Of a stretch of DNA of 64,000 nt, positions 11,071-23,197 are shown piece after piece. Both the position numbers and the translations under genes were made by a program. How positions within the stretch are numbered: position 1 is the first letter of the stretch; every line of letters starts with the position of its first letter. The stretch lies in assembly GCA_020746875.1 (NCBI GenBank), contig JAGTJL010000002.1, forward strand, positions 1,550,001 through 1,614,000, read 5' to 3'. The DNA is from Rhexocercosporidium sp. MPI-PUGE-AT-0058. Taxonomy: Eukaryota > Ascomycota > Leotiomycetes > Helotiales. Below the pieces are notes generated by a model. That model made no database searches and was not told the DNA's origin. It was given only the letters and a program-made list of their open reading frames with translations.

Positions 11071-13254
11071 CTGAATTCGGAATTAGCTTAGATTGTCCGT
11101 ATTTCTTAGGACACTCGCTTCGGGATACCTGGGCTAGATCCATCGCTTTTATGGAATATTATGAGAAGTAATCAACGTACCAAACTCTGCGTATCAGTAT
11201 CTTCCCGTTTCAGTGGCGCCATCTTCTTCCCATTCGCATCCACAGTGGGTAGATCTTTCTTCAGATCATCCGTGAAATCGATTAGAGACCCACCATTCAT
11301 CTTCTCGGTACTCGTCGAATTCAGCGTCTTCTCTAGATCCTTCTGCTGCTGGCCATTATTGAGAGTCTGGGCTGCTTCGAGATCGGCTGGGGCGTGGTAG
11401 GCGGGAATGAGGGCCGAATTTGTGGTTTTAGAGGGTGCTTCATCGCTTTGGCCGAAGTCGATGAGGTCGTTTGAGTGAGTGGTTTGGGGTGGTTGGTTTT
11501 CTGAGGGGGTGGCCGCGGGTGCGGATGCTGGTATGTTTTGCGATTCGCTGCGGGTATGTTGAGGTGGGATTGGGTTCTTCTCGTTGCTCACTTGGCCTTG
11601 GAGGATGGGTGTTACTGCTAGGATTTGCTCTGCTTGCTTCTGAGGCGTTGATCCATCACTGTTGAATAGTCAGCTCAAAGTTCTTAATTCAAAATTGTAC
11701 GACAGCACTCACATGTTTGCATTCAAAATCCAGTCCAAGTCCTCTTCGCCTTCATCTGGACCTCCAGGGCCACCCTTCACAGGTCTGAAAAGTCGCGGAT
11801 GCCATTCTACCCCATCTTCGACTCTCCGAGCAGCTTCATCTCTCTGCATATCCTCAATCTTGGTCTTCTCATCCGTAGCAACCTCATGGTTCCGCTCCTT
11901 GACTGCTTTAGCGGTAGCGAACCATAATTTTTGAGATTCGCGCTCTTCTTGCTCCTCGAGAGGTCGTACTGTAGGTGGTGTATGCTTTGCCCGCGTAGCA
12001 TCGAATAGCACTTGCTTCTTTCCAGTCTAAAATCCATTAGTATGTAAAACTCCCAACCTAGTGGTTCTGTAAACCCACCTTGACGTCCTTCATAGACATC
12101 TCCCCAGTCCACATTCCTGATAACTCATACAGAATCTCGCCTGTATTGTCATTCCTGATCACACCTCCAATGGCATTGTATGTCCCGCCAAAGTACCCTT
12201 TCGTCTTGAACTCGATATCGGCACTTAGTCCCAGCTCCGGACACCGCACGAAACTGTGATCTCCAAGCTCGTACTTCATTTTCCCAAACAGGATGCCCCG
12301 CGCATACATATTCGGTTGAGTAAGGATGTACCGCTCTCCTTTCCCGCCTTCTCCCCGATTCAGAAACCGCAGAATGGCAATCCCCTCCATCATACTAGCA
12401 GCCGAGTTCCCCAGGAACTTACTGCGCGGCTTCAGGCAACCGTCGATTCGAATGTGGTGCTCGGGTGCCATGTAGAAGTAGCTCGATTTCGGAGGGTGGT
12501 GGGAAGTTTGTTCGGAGATGTAGTATCCCTTGGTATTATCTGGAAAGTCCCAATAGCAAGTAAATGTCTCACCTAGGATAGGGTTGAGTGGTTTTTTGAC
12601 TCCACTGTATGCCCGTCAACATTTCCCAATCCTAGTCAACAAGGTCGAAGTAAGACGTACGGAGGTTTGATGTGCCACCCACTCAAATAAAACTTAACCA
12701 CCGAAACGAATCTCTCAGTCGGATCCTCAATGTCGGGCATAGGTAGCAGTGTTTCCGGATGTGCCATGAAGCTGTATTCCCATCAGCACTCCCCCTTTCC
12801 CAATTTGCCTTGCAAAACTAAGATACGCACTTAGTGATTCTCTCCAACATGCTCCTAGGCTCCAGAATAAAAGTCGGCAGTACGACCCGACTCAGATCCG
12901 CGCCCGGTCTCAACTGCGAGATGATATGCGACAACACTATTCCCAAGCCACATCAGCAACTTCTCCTCTGGCATCTGGGTGTGTATGGTGTGAATCGAGG
13001 GCTAAGAAGGCCTCACCATTTCCCTGATCGGGCTCCACGATGGTAGTCTCGTCCTCCGGGCCATCCGACCTCGACTCATCGACCGAAGACCTCGCGCCTG
13101 CTTCCCAAGAAACCATTAGCACAATGGCCTTGCTCATATCCATGCCCGACTCTCCAACTGTCTATCTCTCTCCTAGAGCGTTAGGCGTGCAAGCCTGGGA
13201 AGGGTACCTACTTGCCGCGGAAGCCCGGCGATGTACATGTCCCAAGCTGACCAT
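11044..13254 (-). CDS. Oxysterol-binding protein-related lipid-transfer protein (Osh6/7-like) with C-terminal FFAT motif
   Basis: Eight exons: 13254-13212, 13097-13017, 12936-12831, 12771-12661, 12604-12079, 12026-11713, 11658-11181 and 11070-11044, giving 561 aa with all phases closing. The ORD fingerprint EQTSHHPP is at residues 145-152, preceded by [16 protein letters not shown] (about 61-76), which resembles the lid region of Osh6/Osh7-type ORPs that exchange phosphatidylserine for PI4P. There is no PH domain. After the ORD comes a Ser/Pro/Gln-rich tail. The last exon is only 27 bp and encodes DEFVDAEE, which contains EFVDAEE, matching the FFAT core E-F-F-D-A-x-E at every position but the third. 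The first exon is the least certain: an in-frame ATG at 13139-13143 is an alternative start. Likely acts at ER contact sites through VAP/Scs2 (inference). Confidence 0.88.
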
Positions 13255-15163
13255 GCTCGCCAACCGTGAGCGCCTTGCCTCTTGTGTTATTCCTTGGGGT
13301 TTATTCGAAGCTGTTATGTCGTGGGGTGGGAGGGAAGAGCGTCGTTCTGTTCGTCTTGTCTTGTCTTGGGAGTGTTGATAAGTAAGTGAGGCTGTGTGGT
13401 GGAAGGCGAGGTACGTACAGGTTGAGTTGAATGACCGACTGACTGAATGACTGACTGACTGACTGACTGACTGACTGACTGGACTGACTGGACTGGACGG
13501 ACGCCGGTAGTGGCGGTGGTAGTAGGGCAGTGGGAGTGCAAACCACAGGCGAATGACGCAGACGGCACGCAGCGGAAGGGGACTGTGTGGGAGGGATTAA
13601 AAAACAGCTCAGGAATTGGTTGGCTGTGGTACATCCAGCCAGGTGGGCAGGGGAGCAGAGGGGGAGGGGGGAATGGTTTTGGTGGGGTATGGGAATTGCA
13701 GGCAGGCAAGGAAATACTAAGTAAATGGCTGAGTCGCATGTCTCTTATTGGCCACACCCCCAGCTCCGTCATCCGCTATCGATACGGTTTAAAGAATAAA
13801 TTTATCTTGGGTTTTTCTTGGGCATTGCATATCTATGGCCGACTTTCTTATTTATCCCGCTTGGTCCTGTACCTCTACACACTTGGGATATGTCCTGTAT
13901 AGCACGCCTACATGTCTGCAGGTCGGTCTACCTTAGGACCAGACCACACACAGCATGTCTTGATGCTAGATAGAGTGAGATGTCCCGTCTGTCAGCTGCG
14001 CAAGCAAAAAAAGCAAGACGTCACATCTTACCAGCCCATCAATCATCATCACATTACTAGCAATGCTTGCGTCTCGTTCCATCTCATCTTATAGGTCTAA
14101 ACTCCCGACTCGTCCGACAAGCGAAGAGAGGGTGAGAATAGCAACAGGAAATTTCAAGCTTTATTTATATGTTCATCTCATCTATGTACTTATCTTACCT
14201 AGGCTCCCATTTAAGTCAGAAAGAGAGATATAACGGCGGCCAAGCTTGCTTCCGTATCCAGCGTATCTGCGTTACGCTTTCGTATTGAGACAGCGACCCC
14301 GCCATTTGTTTCATGCCAAGGAAAGGAAAGGAAAGGCAGCGGAACGGGAGGGGAGGCCGCCAAGATTTACTTCCTCTACATTCATGCCCGAAAATCCCAT
14401 GACTTTCTTCACTCCAAACCAAACCAAACCAAACCGAACCGAACCTCGTCTACCTCTGATTATCTTCTATCTTTCTAAAACTCAAGGCTGTCATTGTCTT
14501 GAGTCTCTGCGGTAGCAAGTATTATGCAACTTTCATCTCCAGCTCATCCAAAACTTGTGAAAATTGTTCCGGAGCTGGCCAGCTTCCAGGCATCCGAAGC
14601 CGAGTAGTTGGGCGGAAGAACGAGATGCCCCGCCGGCCTTGGCAAGAAATATACCGCATGCAGGTAGTGATCGATACTGTAGGAGACCCGAAGATGGGAT
14701 GGGATGGTCCACTGGATGCTGATGTTAGATGCACGTTCTATCTAGATAACTGGGGACCGGCGGATTCGTGGAGTGAACTGGCGAATGGGCATATCCCCAC
14801 GTCGGTCATCATTCAAAATTCTCGTAAGTGTGAGACGAACGACTATGGTACGGCCAAACGTAGTATTCAGTTTTCAAGAGTTGTGGTGAAAAGTAACCTT
14901 TTAATTCCGATATATGTCAACGCGTTTGCCATCGCGAGAGTATCTCCAGATCCCATGGTCCCGCTGTCCCACCCACCCATCCATCCACCCCAGTCCAGAA
15001 ACTTTGTCTTTTGAAAAAGTAGACGAAGAGTAGAAGAAAACAAAAATGCGTATGCATTTCGCTGTGGTATCGCCATCGCAGAAAGAAGCACAAAAGAGAA
15101 AGAGAGATTACAAGGACATAAATACAACATTCCACCCGTCAAGCATAACACCACGAATCGAAC
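13255..15163. other. Intergenic region with simple repeats, ORP / tricalbin
   Basis: 1.9 kb between the start of the ORP gene and the end of the tricalbin gene. It contains a GACT microsatellite (13433-13497), a GAAAG run (about 14321-14337) and an AACC/GAACC run (about 14417-14444). Open frames up to about 170 codons lie here, but none shows a recognisable domain or a splice pattern I can support. Confidence 0.5.
13433..13497. repeat. (GACT)n microsatellite in the ORP upstream region
   Basis: Tandem GACT units, uninterrupted from about 13450 to 13480 and then with GGACT variants, about 180-240 bp upstream of the ORP start codon. Confidence 0.9.
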
Positions 15164-18100
15164 TTAGGACGGTGTGACTTCTCTGCTATTCCGTCCAGCC
15201 TTGCCCAGGAGACCCTTTCGTAGGCCACCACTGCTCGGTCTCGGGCTACTATCGCCATTCTCAATTATGGGGGTAAGCACAAAGTTACTCTTGAGAACGA
15301 CCTGACCACTGCCTGCCTTGACAACCTTCTCTAATCCAGTGCCCGATTCGTCGACGAAGAAGAGACCCTCGCCAAGGTCATCATCGCTGCCAAAGGTATT
15401 GTGGCCCTTGACTTGGATCTGGAATTGCGTGTCTGCCGAACAAGCACATTTGAAGCTCTCTTTCTTGTCGTTAAATGTCACGGTACCCGAAGCCGACTTG
15501 ATGTGTTCTGTTTTGTGAATTGTCTTCGGCTTTGGACTAAGTTGCTTCATGTAGACCATGACGTTCGAGGAGGGGGGGAAGCCGCTTGCAGAGAGGATAG
15601 TGAAGCTTGCTGTTTTACACATTAGCACTCATTCACTTCCACGTCTCAGGAGGCGATGGGGACATCTTGGGAACTTTCGCTAGGGTTATCTTTCTCGAAG
15701 AGTACTTCCTAAGACTTTAGATGAAAAAGAGATTGTATGCTGACCTGTGCCTGTGGGGGCTCTAGAGCCGCCTTGAATAGTGCTGTGCATCGAAGACTGC
15801 CCAAAGCTCTTCGTGCGATTGTGTCCTGGGACACCAAGAGCAGTACCTGGAGGCGTGACAGGTGACTCGGAATTTGGAGTTGGTGGTGGCAGGTTGCTTG
15901 CTCGTCTGAGTCCGCCAGATCCACCGCCATTGGCAAACTTTGCATCCTCTGCTTCCATTTCAGCACCACTGGTATCATCATCCTTTTTCTTGCTCTTGAA
16001 ACCGTGACGGATAAAAGATGCTCCTTTGCCCACACCATGAGCGGCAAAGCCAACACCTTTAATGGGCGCTCCAGCCACACCAGTCACAATTTTGCCTGGA
16101 GTGGCGAAAGTACCGGAGAAAGTTGACGATCCTTGACGCGATCTTGTAACATAATCAGGTCTGAAAAGTAGGCGTAATCTAACGTTTCCGGACTTTCCAT
16201 CCAGGGTGAGATTATACTCTTGAGCCTTGAAAGGATCCAACAAATCGAGATTGATATCGGCGTTTCCCAACGAGTCGGCTTTGTCTGCAAAATCCCAATC
16301 GAATACTTTGCATGTGAATTTGGCTGCGGTCCTGGAGGCCACATCGACTTCGAAATATTCGTTCCAAGCGGGGTGTAGAGTCTTCTTCTGGACCTTTGTC
16401 TTGAAAACTTCCTTTCCATTCAGGTCGAATACGCAGTATGGGTCACTGTATCCATTCCGATCTGCGGATGGGAGATCTGTAGCATCCAGTACATCGACAC
16501 GGAGTTTACCCATGTTGTTCATACTCTCACTAGGATCGAGTTGCATCTTAACAGGTATGTACTTTAAGCTAACCTTGATGCTGCAAGCTTGGCCCTGCTC
16601 ATCCTTGAGTTTGAGAATGGTTGGGTTATTCTAAAGAATTGTCAGCCACAGTTAAAGTAAATGCCTGGAGAGTGGATTTACAAGGCACTGCTTAAGCGTA
16701 TCCAGAGTGTTGCCCGTAAGCTTGGCAATGATGTCCTCCCTATCTTTCTTTGAATCACCCCTCAGCTCACCCTTCTCACGAATGCGAAGCGTGATTTTTG
16801 AGAAGTCAAGTTCACGAACGAAACAGTCTCCAATTTCGTCGATTGTGGTCTTCCTGGATTTGATCTTTGATGATGAATACGACGGGAAAGCCATATCGTC
16901 AATAAGAACTAGTAAATGTTAGCAGTGTGTACGGCTCAGTGAGATATACGTATATACATACCATCCACGTGGGTATTGCTATGTGTCAGATCAACATCCA
17001 TGAGTTTAAAGATGATAAGTCCAGACTCGTGTTTGAGAAGTTCCTCGGGGGTCAGATGGATTTTGGGCAATTTCTTCTCCTCCTCGATCTCCGTCTGTTC
17101 CTTTTCGCCCTCGGCAAGGGTGTGTGCAAGAGATGTATCGATTTTTCCGTTTTCAAGTGACCTGTTTGCTGTAGCAACTGCATCTCCTCCCTTCGTGTCG
17201 CCAGACCTGCTGCTTTCAATGGATGTACGGCCTCTTGCTTCTTCTGCAGACTTCTTTCTGGCCGCAAGCTCTTCCTCATCTTCTGGGTCCGCAACATTCA
17301 AGCACGGATAGAACGATACGGTGTAGTTGAGAGTACCTCTGGGAGAGCCCTTCCCGTGGATACGGAGTGGCCCGGCCTGTGACTTCTTTGCATCGTTGAC
17401 GAGATATTCGCCATTATCGGCCTGTGAGATGTAATCGGAAGCAATAACCTCCACTGAACCTAGTGATCGGTCACTGTTGATTGTCTCTTGATCCATGACT
17501 TCTAAAGTCAGTTTCTCACGAGTACTGTGTACGGGCACGTAGATAACCTCATCAAAGTCAGGATTGAGGTTGTTCTGGAACGTGACAGTGCGACCTTTTT
17601 CGATTCCAGAGAGCAAGACCCGAACATAGGGGTCTGATTTTCCAAGGGTCTCAAGATTGCGAAGATCACGAGCATTCTTGAAATGGAATCTCATAACACC
17701 AATCGGGGTCACGTATCCTCCGGTGCCAGCTCCGACACCCGAAAGAGCTACTGGCTTCCACTGAAGGGTGAACTTGACACGACCAGACTTCGCACCAGCA
17801 AGATTATACCACTCTTGCCCCTTCTCCATTAAAGTCAGCATATCGTTGAGCTTGATTTGATATGTGCCAAGTATGGGATCAGCCGAGAGATCTCTGTCGT
17901 CCTTGATAACAAGTCCAAGCTTTGCGGTCTTGCGGTCTGTGATGAGAACTTCCTTGGATCCATTGTCCCAAATCGGGTTGTTCGTTCGCTTCAACTTTCG
18001 GGTAATGTGGATTTCCTTGTTATTGAGCAGCAGCACACCGTATGGATTTAAGGCCCCTAAAAGACTCTTGGTACCATCAAGATCCTTCGCCTGCTCAATA

Positions 18101-20925
18101 GTAATCTTCGCAATACCAGTGTTGGATTCTGGAGGGGGCTCTTTCTTGCCATCTGGAAGATCCCGACCTTCGAGAACAGGGAAAAATCGAACATCGGCGG
18201 ACAAAATTCCACGGGCTTTCCCGTTTGCCATGATCTCGAGTTGTTCATTCTCGTACTCTGTGACTTCCTGTATTCTTTCAAGGGGGAAAGTTGCAATTCC
18301 CAGCTCCTTATCTTTCCGATACTCGTTGTAGTCAAAAATTTGGAGTGTGAGACTGTCATTGAATGATGTGACAATCACATACTTTGTCTCGTTCCATTTT
18401 GGATTTGCGTTCTCCTTGATGATCTTGGTTTGTGCCAGAGCAGCACCATTATTGAATGACAAGACCGTATATGGATCGGGAGTCCCAGCGAATTTGTCAG
18501 GATTCTTAAGTCCTTGAGCTCCGTGGAGAGTGATGGCCATAACACCAATTGCTTGGTCAACGGCCGAACCAGAAAGCATCTTCGCAACTTCGATCGGGAA
18601 GACGTTTGGAGCATACATGATAGGACCGATGTTCGCGTGGATTTGATCCAGGATAAAAGTTTCCAAACCAGGGATGAAGTTGATATCAAAACCAAGCATC
18701 TCACCACCAAGAGGCTTGCAGACATAGTCGATGGTGGGCTTCTCCAGGAATGAGATCTCGATCTTCTCAACATGGGGGAAGGGAATCTGGAGCTTAATCT
18801 TGACTCGCATGAGGCCTGAGAACGACATGTCTTCTACAATTACCTAAGAAATATTAGTAAATTGTACATTATATGATGATGATGATGAGTCCAGTTTGGT
18901 ATTGTTGGTGATACTGAAGGTCCAAAAGGTTCCAAGAAAAAAAGGGGAGCGGGATCCCTGGTTGAATCTCACAATCCTCCGGATTGTGAGGCGTTCTCCT
19001 TGGCCAGAAGAGCGGCTTTTCGAGCATTTTTTGGATATTTTTGTGACGTCCCAAGTCCTTGACTGCTTGGCAAGGCTTATTGCAATGTGTACAATGGTGT
19101 CTCTTCTCCCTCAGGGCATTGGCGCAAGAGCTCCGGTTGTTTTGGCAGTACTGTTCTGGATTCTCTTTCCATCTCTTCAGATGGTTGGCTTTGGTCCTAT
19201 CTGCAAACTTCTGAGGGTTTTCGGTTTTCAGCTTGATGTATGAGTTGCGATGTCTCTCTTTGGTCTTGGCCACAGCAGCAGCAGCTTTTGCTGCTAATTC
19301 TTCGGCGCCGTCCATTTTGATAGCTGTCTCCGGTAGAACGAGGAGGCAGTCTTGGTGGCCGTATAGTGAAGGACGGGAGCAAATGCCAGCCACAGCAGTA
19401 GTACCAGAGCAGCGTGCTATCCCAGGTTAGCAGGATGCTTGACCATGAACACGGAATACGTACCTAACAGTTGATCGGAAGGCTTCTGAATAAGGATTTC
19501 GTTGAGAATGTAGCAGCTTGAAGGACTTCCAGGAGGGCCGAGGCGAAATGTAGAGAGGTTGCAGAAAGGTGCTGCTCGATGGAGATCCGGGGAGATAGGA
19601 TCCAAGGAAGTGCATCATGTTCCCAGGTGGAAGGAACATCCTACTTACCAAAGCAATCGTGCCCGGGTCCAGATGAAAAGGGAAGGGGGACTCAGAAGAA
19701 AATGGGGGGGAAATAAGAGATGACAGCACTTAAACGTACATCCAGACCCTTGCTGATCATAGCTTTGCCGATTCTGATTTCAAGTACAATCTTGGGGTTG
19801 ACTTTGTTCTTGATCTGACGTGAAGTCATGTCCGCATGGTCGTTTGGCGTGAAACTAAATTTCCAATCCATGAGCACAACGTCGTCCTCCGCCTTTGGGT
19901 AAGTCTTGACATGCTCCATTCTTGGAGGCTTATTACCCAATGTAAAGGTCTTCATGCGCAGACTGTCTAGGAAGGCTGGTGTTGAAGTACTCAGAACTTG
20001 GTCGACGGAGTTAATAATGGTTTCCGCCAAGACAGGCTGGAAGATGGGCCAGAATTTGACCAAGAAGCTGTTGATCCACTCCAAACTCTCTGTGTCTGTT
20101 TCTAACCTGTTCTTTGCTAGTTCCCTGTGGACATCGTCTCTGAAGTTTCGTCGAACTCGTCGGAGGGAGGTGCGATAATATGTACCGCAGATGGCCATAA
20201 TGAGGAACACCCAAGCAAGTCCACCACCTAAGACTGCCACGAACCAAGAGGAAAGACAAGCGAATATGATGACGCCGGTGTTGTGGTACCAATCTGCGAG
20301 AATTCAGTCAGAAGTTATGTAATTGTAGACTTGGATTTAACTCACCACCAAAGAACTTATCGTCTAGCTTTCCTTCAACCCACGTTTGGTGGTCTGCCAG
20401 ACTCTCCTCTTCAATCGAAGTACCGGAGACACCATTGCCAAATCTTGGCGCCCAGCCTGTTCTTTCCACCCATCGGTCGTTCTCATCGTCGTCAATGAAT
20501 TGGCCGCTGACACCGTTCGTTATGGGCTTCCCACTTTTGTCTTTAGCAGGTGCCGTAGGGGCGAGAGCTCCAGCTGTAGACGGTGGGGGGAGGTCGTATG
20601 CCCCAGGTTTACCATCATCGATGTCTGTTGGGATTGCAACACCTTTCGATTTGTGTTCGTGGTGGAAGCCTTCTGGCACACGCTGTCAAAGTCAGTAATT
20701 GGTCATAAGGAATGGGGGAGAGGGACTGCTTACAGCTCTGGCCTGTGCTGCCTTCTGCTCGGGTGTTGCATCTGGATCGAAAGAGAAGGCAGCTACGCCA
20801 GCCTTCTTGCTCTCAGCCACGATTCTTTGCTCCGCATCTTCTGCAGTAACAGAGCTGTTTGGGTCCTGGGCAGCTTCCACGACGCCCTGGGTTTTCAATT
20901 CGGCGGCATTGGAATTGACATCCAT
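15164..20925 (-). CDS. Tricalbin / extended synaptotagmin (SMP and C2 domains)
   Basis: Seven exons: 20925-20734, 20682-20346, 20293-19740, 18843-16962, 16908-16682, 16630-15745 and 15609-15164, giving 1507 aa, close to yeast Tcb3 (1545 aa). A hydrophobic hairpin follows residue 180, then the SMP lipid-transfer domain (about 240-445), then C2 domains at roughly 460-555, 605-700, 740-840 and 1105-1200, with a degenerate one near 965-1065. The last clear C2 keeps Ca2+-ligand positions (SDPYC; DWDFADKAD); the second has NPYG in place of DPYG and may not bind Ca2+. In the known family these proteins tether cortical ER to plasma membrane and move lipids. Exon 3 ends ISKGLD and exon 4 resumes VIVEDMSFSGLMRV, so the SMP domain is split by an 896 bp intron (18844-19739). 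Gene finders may wrongly cut this gene in two. Confidence 0.92.
18969..19315 (-). pseudogene. Decayed zinc-finger-like ORF nested in the tricalbin intron
   Basis: From ATG 19315 the frame reads MDGAEELAAKAAAAVAKTKE, continues with a basic stretch, and includes HHCTHCNKPC...DLGRH, a C-x2-C-x12-H pattern like the first three ligands of a C2H2 finger. The second His is missing. Right after it, beside a run of six T on the plus strand (19027-19032), the plausible continuation (KAALLAKENASQSGGL then stop at 18969-18971) is in the +1-shifted frame, while the open frame runs into unrelated sequence. This suggests a one-base indel in a once-coding copy. It lies on the same strand as the host gene, wholly inside its 896 bp intron. 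I do not recognise a named family. Confidence 0.45.
19417..19463 (-). other. Candidate intron within the tricalbin intron insert
   Basis: A 47 bp segment starts GTACGT, has GCTAAC near its 3' end and stops at GGGATAG. It is a complete fungal intron signature lying upstream of the nested zinc-finger ORF. Either the insert was an intron-containing transcription unit, or the host transcript has alternative exons here. Confidence 0.4.
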
Positions 20926-21115
20926 CGTTGCTGAGGTATATGCCGTCTCGATGCGGGATTATTGAGCTCGCCAGCAACTAGGCGATTGAGGTCAAATCAA
21001 TGGTTCCTCCACGGTGTTTTTGGCAGATAAACAGAATCGAAAAGAAGGCAAGGAAAAGGAGGAGCAGACGATGAGAAGGACAGGAGCTTCTGATCGGTGG
21101 TGGAGTGATCTGCTC

Positions 21116-21152
21116 GGGGGGGGGGGGAAGGAGGAGGAGGAGGAGGAGATGG
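21116..21152. repeat. Poly-G tract followed by GGA repeats
   Basis: Twelve consecutive G, AAG, then about seven GGA units, 190-230 bp upstream of the tricalbin start. Confidence 0.85.
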
Positions 21153-21176
21153 AGGAGAGTGAATTGAGTTGGAGCC

Positions 21177-21220
21177 AGACAAGCAGACAAGCAGACAAGC
21201 AGACAAGCAGACAAGCAGAC
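21177..21220. repeat. Octamer tandem repeat (AGACAAGC)5.5
   Basis: Five perfect AGACAAGC units plus a half unit, upstream of the tricalbin gene. Confidence 0.9.
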
Positions 21221-22022
21221 CGACGAGGCAGGGCTCCAGGGCTCCAGGGCCGGGCCCCAGTTCGTTTGACCTGTGGTGGCTTTGGTCGGTGAGAAGTTGG
21301 TTGGCCAGTTTGCTCGTACAGGGATGAACAGCTTGCTTGCTGCTTGCATCAGAGTGACATCCCTGCCCAGCTGTCGCTGACGATTTTCCCGCACGGCCTG
21401 TAGAACGCTAACTAACAATCGGCTGTCTGTCTGTCCCCCCTTCGCCTTGCTTGGCTTCGCTTCGCTTCACACACCCGAGATCGAGCTTGACTTGACTGAC
21501 TTGCGGGACTTGAGCTTCTGGCTGGAAGTTGATTTGATAGGATGGGAGGGTGAGGGGTCTCAGCGAGGGGAATAGAGAGGGGGAGGGGAAGGAGAAAGGT
21601 GGAGTGGGGGGAGATAGAAAGGGCTCTACTGTATGTACTGTACTCTACTCTATAGGAGACAAAGATAGCTATGCAAGTAGAATGTTCCAAGAGCAAGAAT
21701 TTTGGAGCGGTACTTTAGTCCACTCACAGCGTCGAGTGATTCACATGTCTCTTTTTCCTCACCTGTCCCCCGAGCGAGTCAACAAGTCCATGTTCCACCA
21801 CAGGCTTTATTCAACTAAGATGCGACATTATAGTATGACGAGATACCTATTCTGTTCTGCTATGCTGCTCCGTCCGTCCAGCGTTCCATCAGCTTTGTGT
21901 GAAATTCCTGTTCTTTGTTTAACACCTGACTTTTCAATTTATCTCAGTGTTTTACCTGCTGTACAAAATCCAGGCCTGCCCAAGATCTGGTTTGGCTCGC
22001 TTGGACAGCAGGGATGAAGGCG

Positions 22023-22043
22023 ATCATCATCATCATCATCATC
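22023..22043. repeat. (ATC)7 microsatellite
   Basis: Seven perfect ATC units in the intergenic region. Confidence 0.9.
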
Positions 22044-23197
22044 CCACATAACGGCGGCCCAGTCTCAGTGTGCAGTCCATAATCCAGTCCAGCCCAAACC
22101 TCACAGATGCATGTGCAAATTGAGTTGTTGCTACATACCTCATTCCCAGAATCAGCGATACAGTTGTCGCAACAGCGTGCGCAGGCGGGTTATCAACTGC
22201 TCAGCGGCACAGGGTCCTACTATTTGAACCGCGCTTGCTACGCGACCTCCTCTCTCTCATCCTGGAACTTCCCTCTTCTGCATATGCACTGCGCACTTGG
22301 ACACTAGACCATTCTACATATGTACCTCTCGCTGCCTTCAAACCACTGCGGAACCTTCCTTTGGCTATTGCGTCTTCCAAGTCTCAGACACCCAGTTGGA
22401 TCCTCCGACGTTCTGCGGTGTCTCCGTCCGATCGCCGTCTATGATTGTCAAAAGAAGCCCGCAATTCGTCCCACCACATCCATCCTGGCAGTGCTTGCCT
22501 CGCTTGCCAGTCACTTAACTGCTCCTCGGAAAGCGCCTCGTAGTCTCGTCTAATCGGATGAGAAAACCCAACAAAGCGGGGGGTAAATAAGCTGTCAGAC
22601 CAAGCCAATAAACCCTCATCACGCACAGATCGACAATGTGGCTAATGTGTCGCCGGCGTCGGCTTGAATTCCCATCAGCCCCGAGAACCAGCCGGAAATG
22701 CTCAAGGGTCTTCGCAAGAACTGGGTAGGTGGCAAAGTACCTTCATGTTTACTTGTCTTTGCTTCTCGAAGGAGCACAGAAGCGAAACTCCAAGTTGGGA
22801 CCCTGAAAATAGTGCACGATCACATGATGCCACTAGCGACCATCACATGGTGATAACGCTTATCGCTGTCTGTTTTGGTACACTACCCAGACGTAGGGAG
22901 ACAGACATACAATGCCACTTGCATGAAACGTTAACGTGGGTCCAATCCTAATCCTAACACTCCAACAACCCTTGTTGAACTCTGAACAAATGATCCCGCA
23001 TTTGTTGGCTTCATAGGGCCAGAAAGTCTCATTCACCAACAACTCAATGCCACCTCAAGCCCATCCGTTGTGACTGTGTTGTTCCCTTCGATTGCGGCGT
23101 AAACAGCCGCCGCGCCAGATAGACCCCTCGAATTGTGTCTGCGCACCAAACTCTACTCCTCGTCAACACAATCCAACCTGCCGTTGATCGCGTGGCC

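Larger units (their letters stand above)
20926..23197. other. Divergent intergenic region with several simple repeats
   Basis: 2.3 kb between the divergent tricalbin and the 23.2 kb gene. It contains a 12-G tract (about 21116-21127) followed by GGA repeats, an AGACAAGC octamer array (21177-21220) and an ATC array (22023-22043). The stretch has many short open frames, all low-complexity or featureless. Confidence 0.5.

Noticed and set aside
14499..15014. 171-codon plus-strand open frame between the ORP and tricalbin genes
   Set aside because: No recognisable domain, mixed composition, overlapped by equal-sized frames on the other strand. Likely chance.
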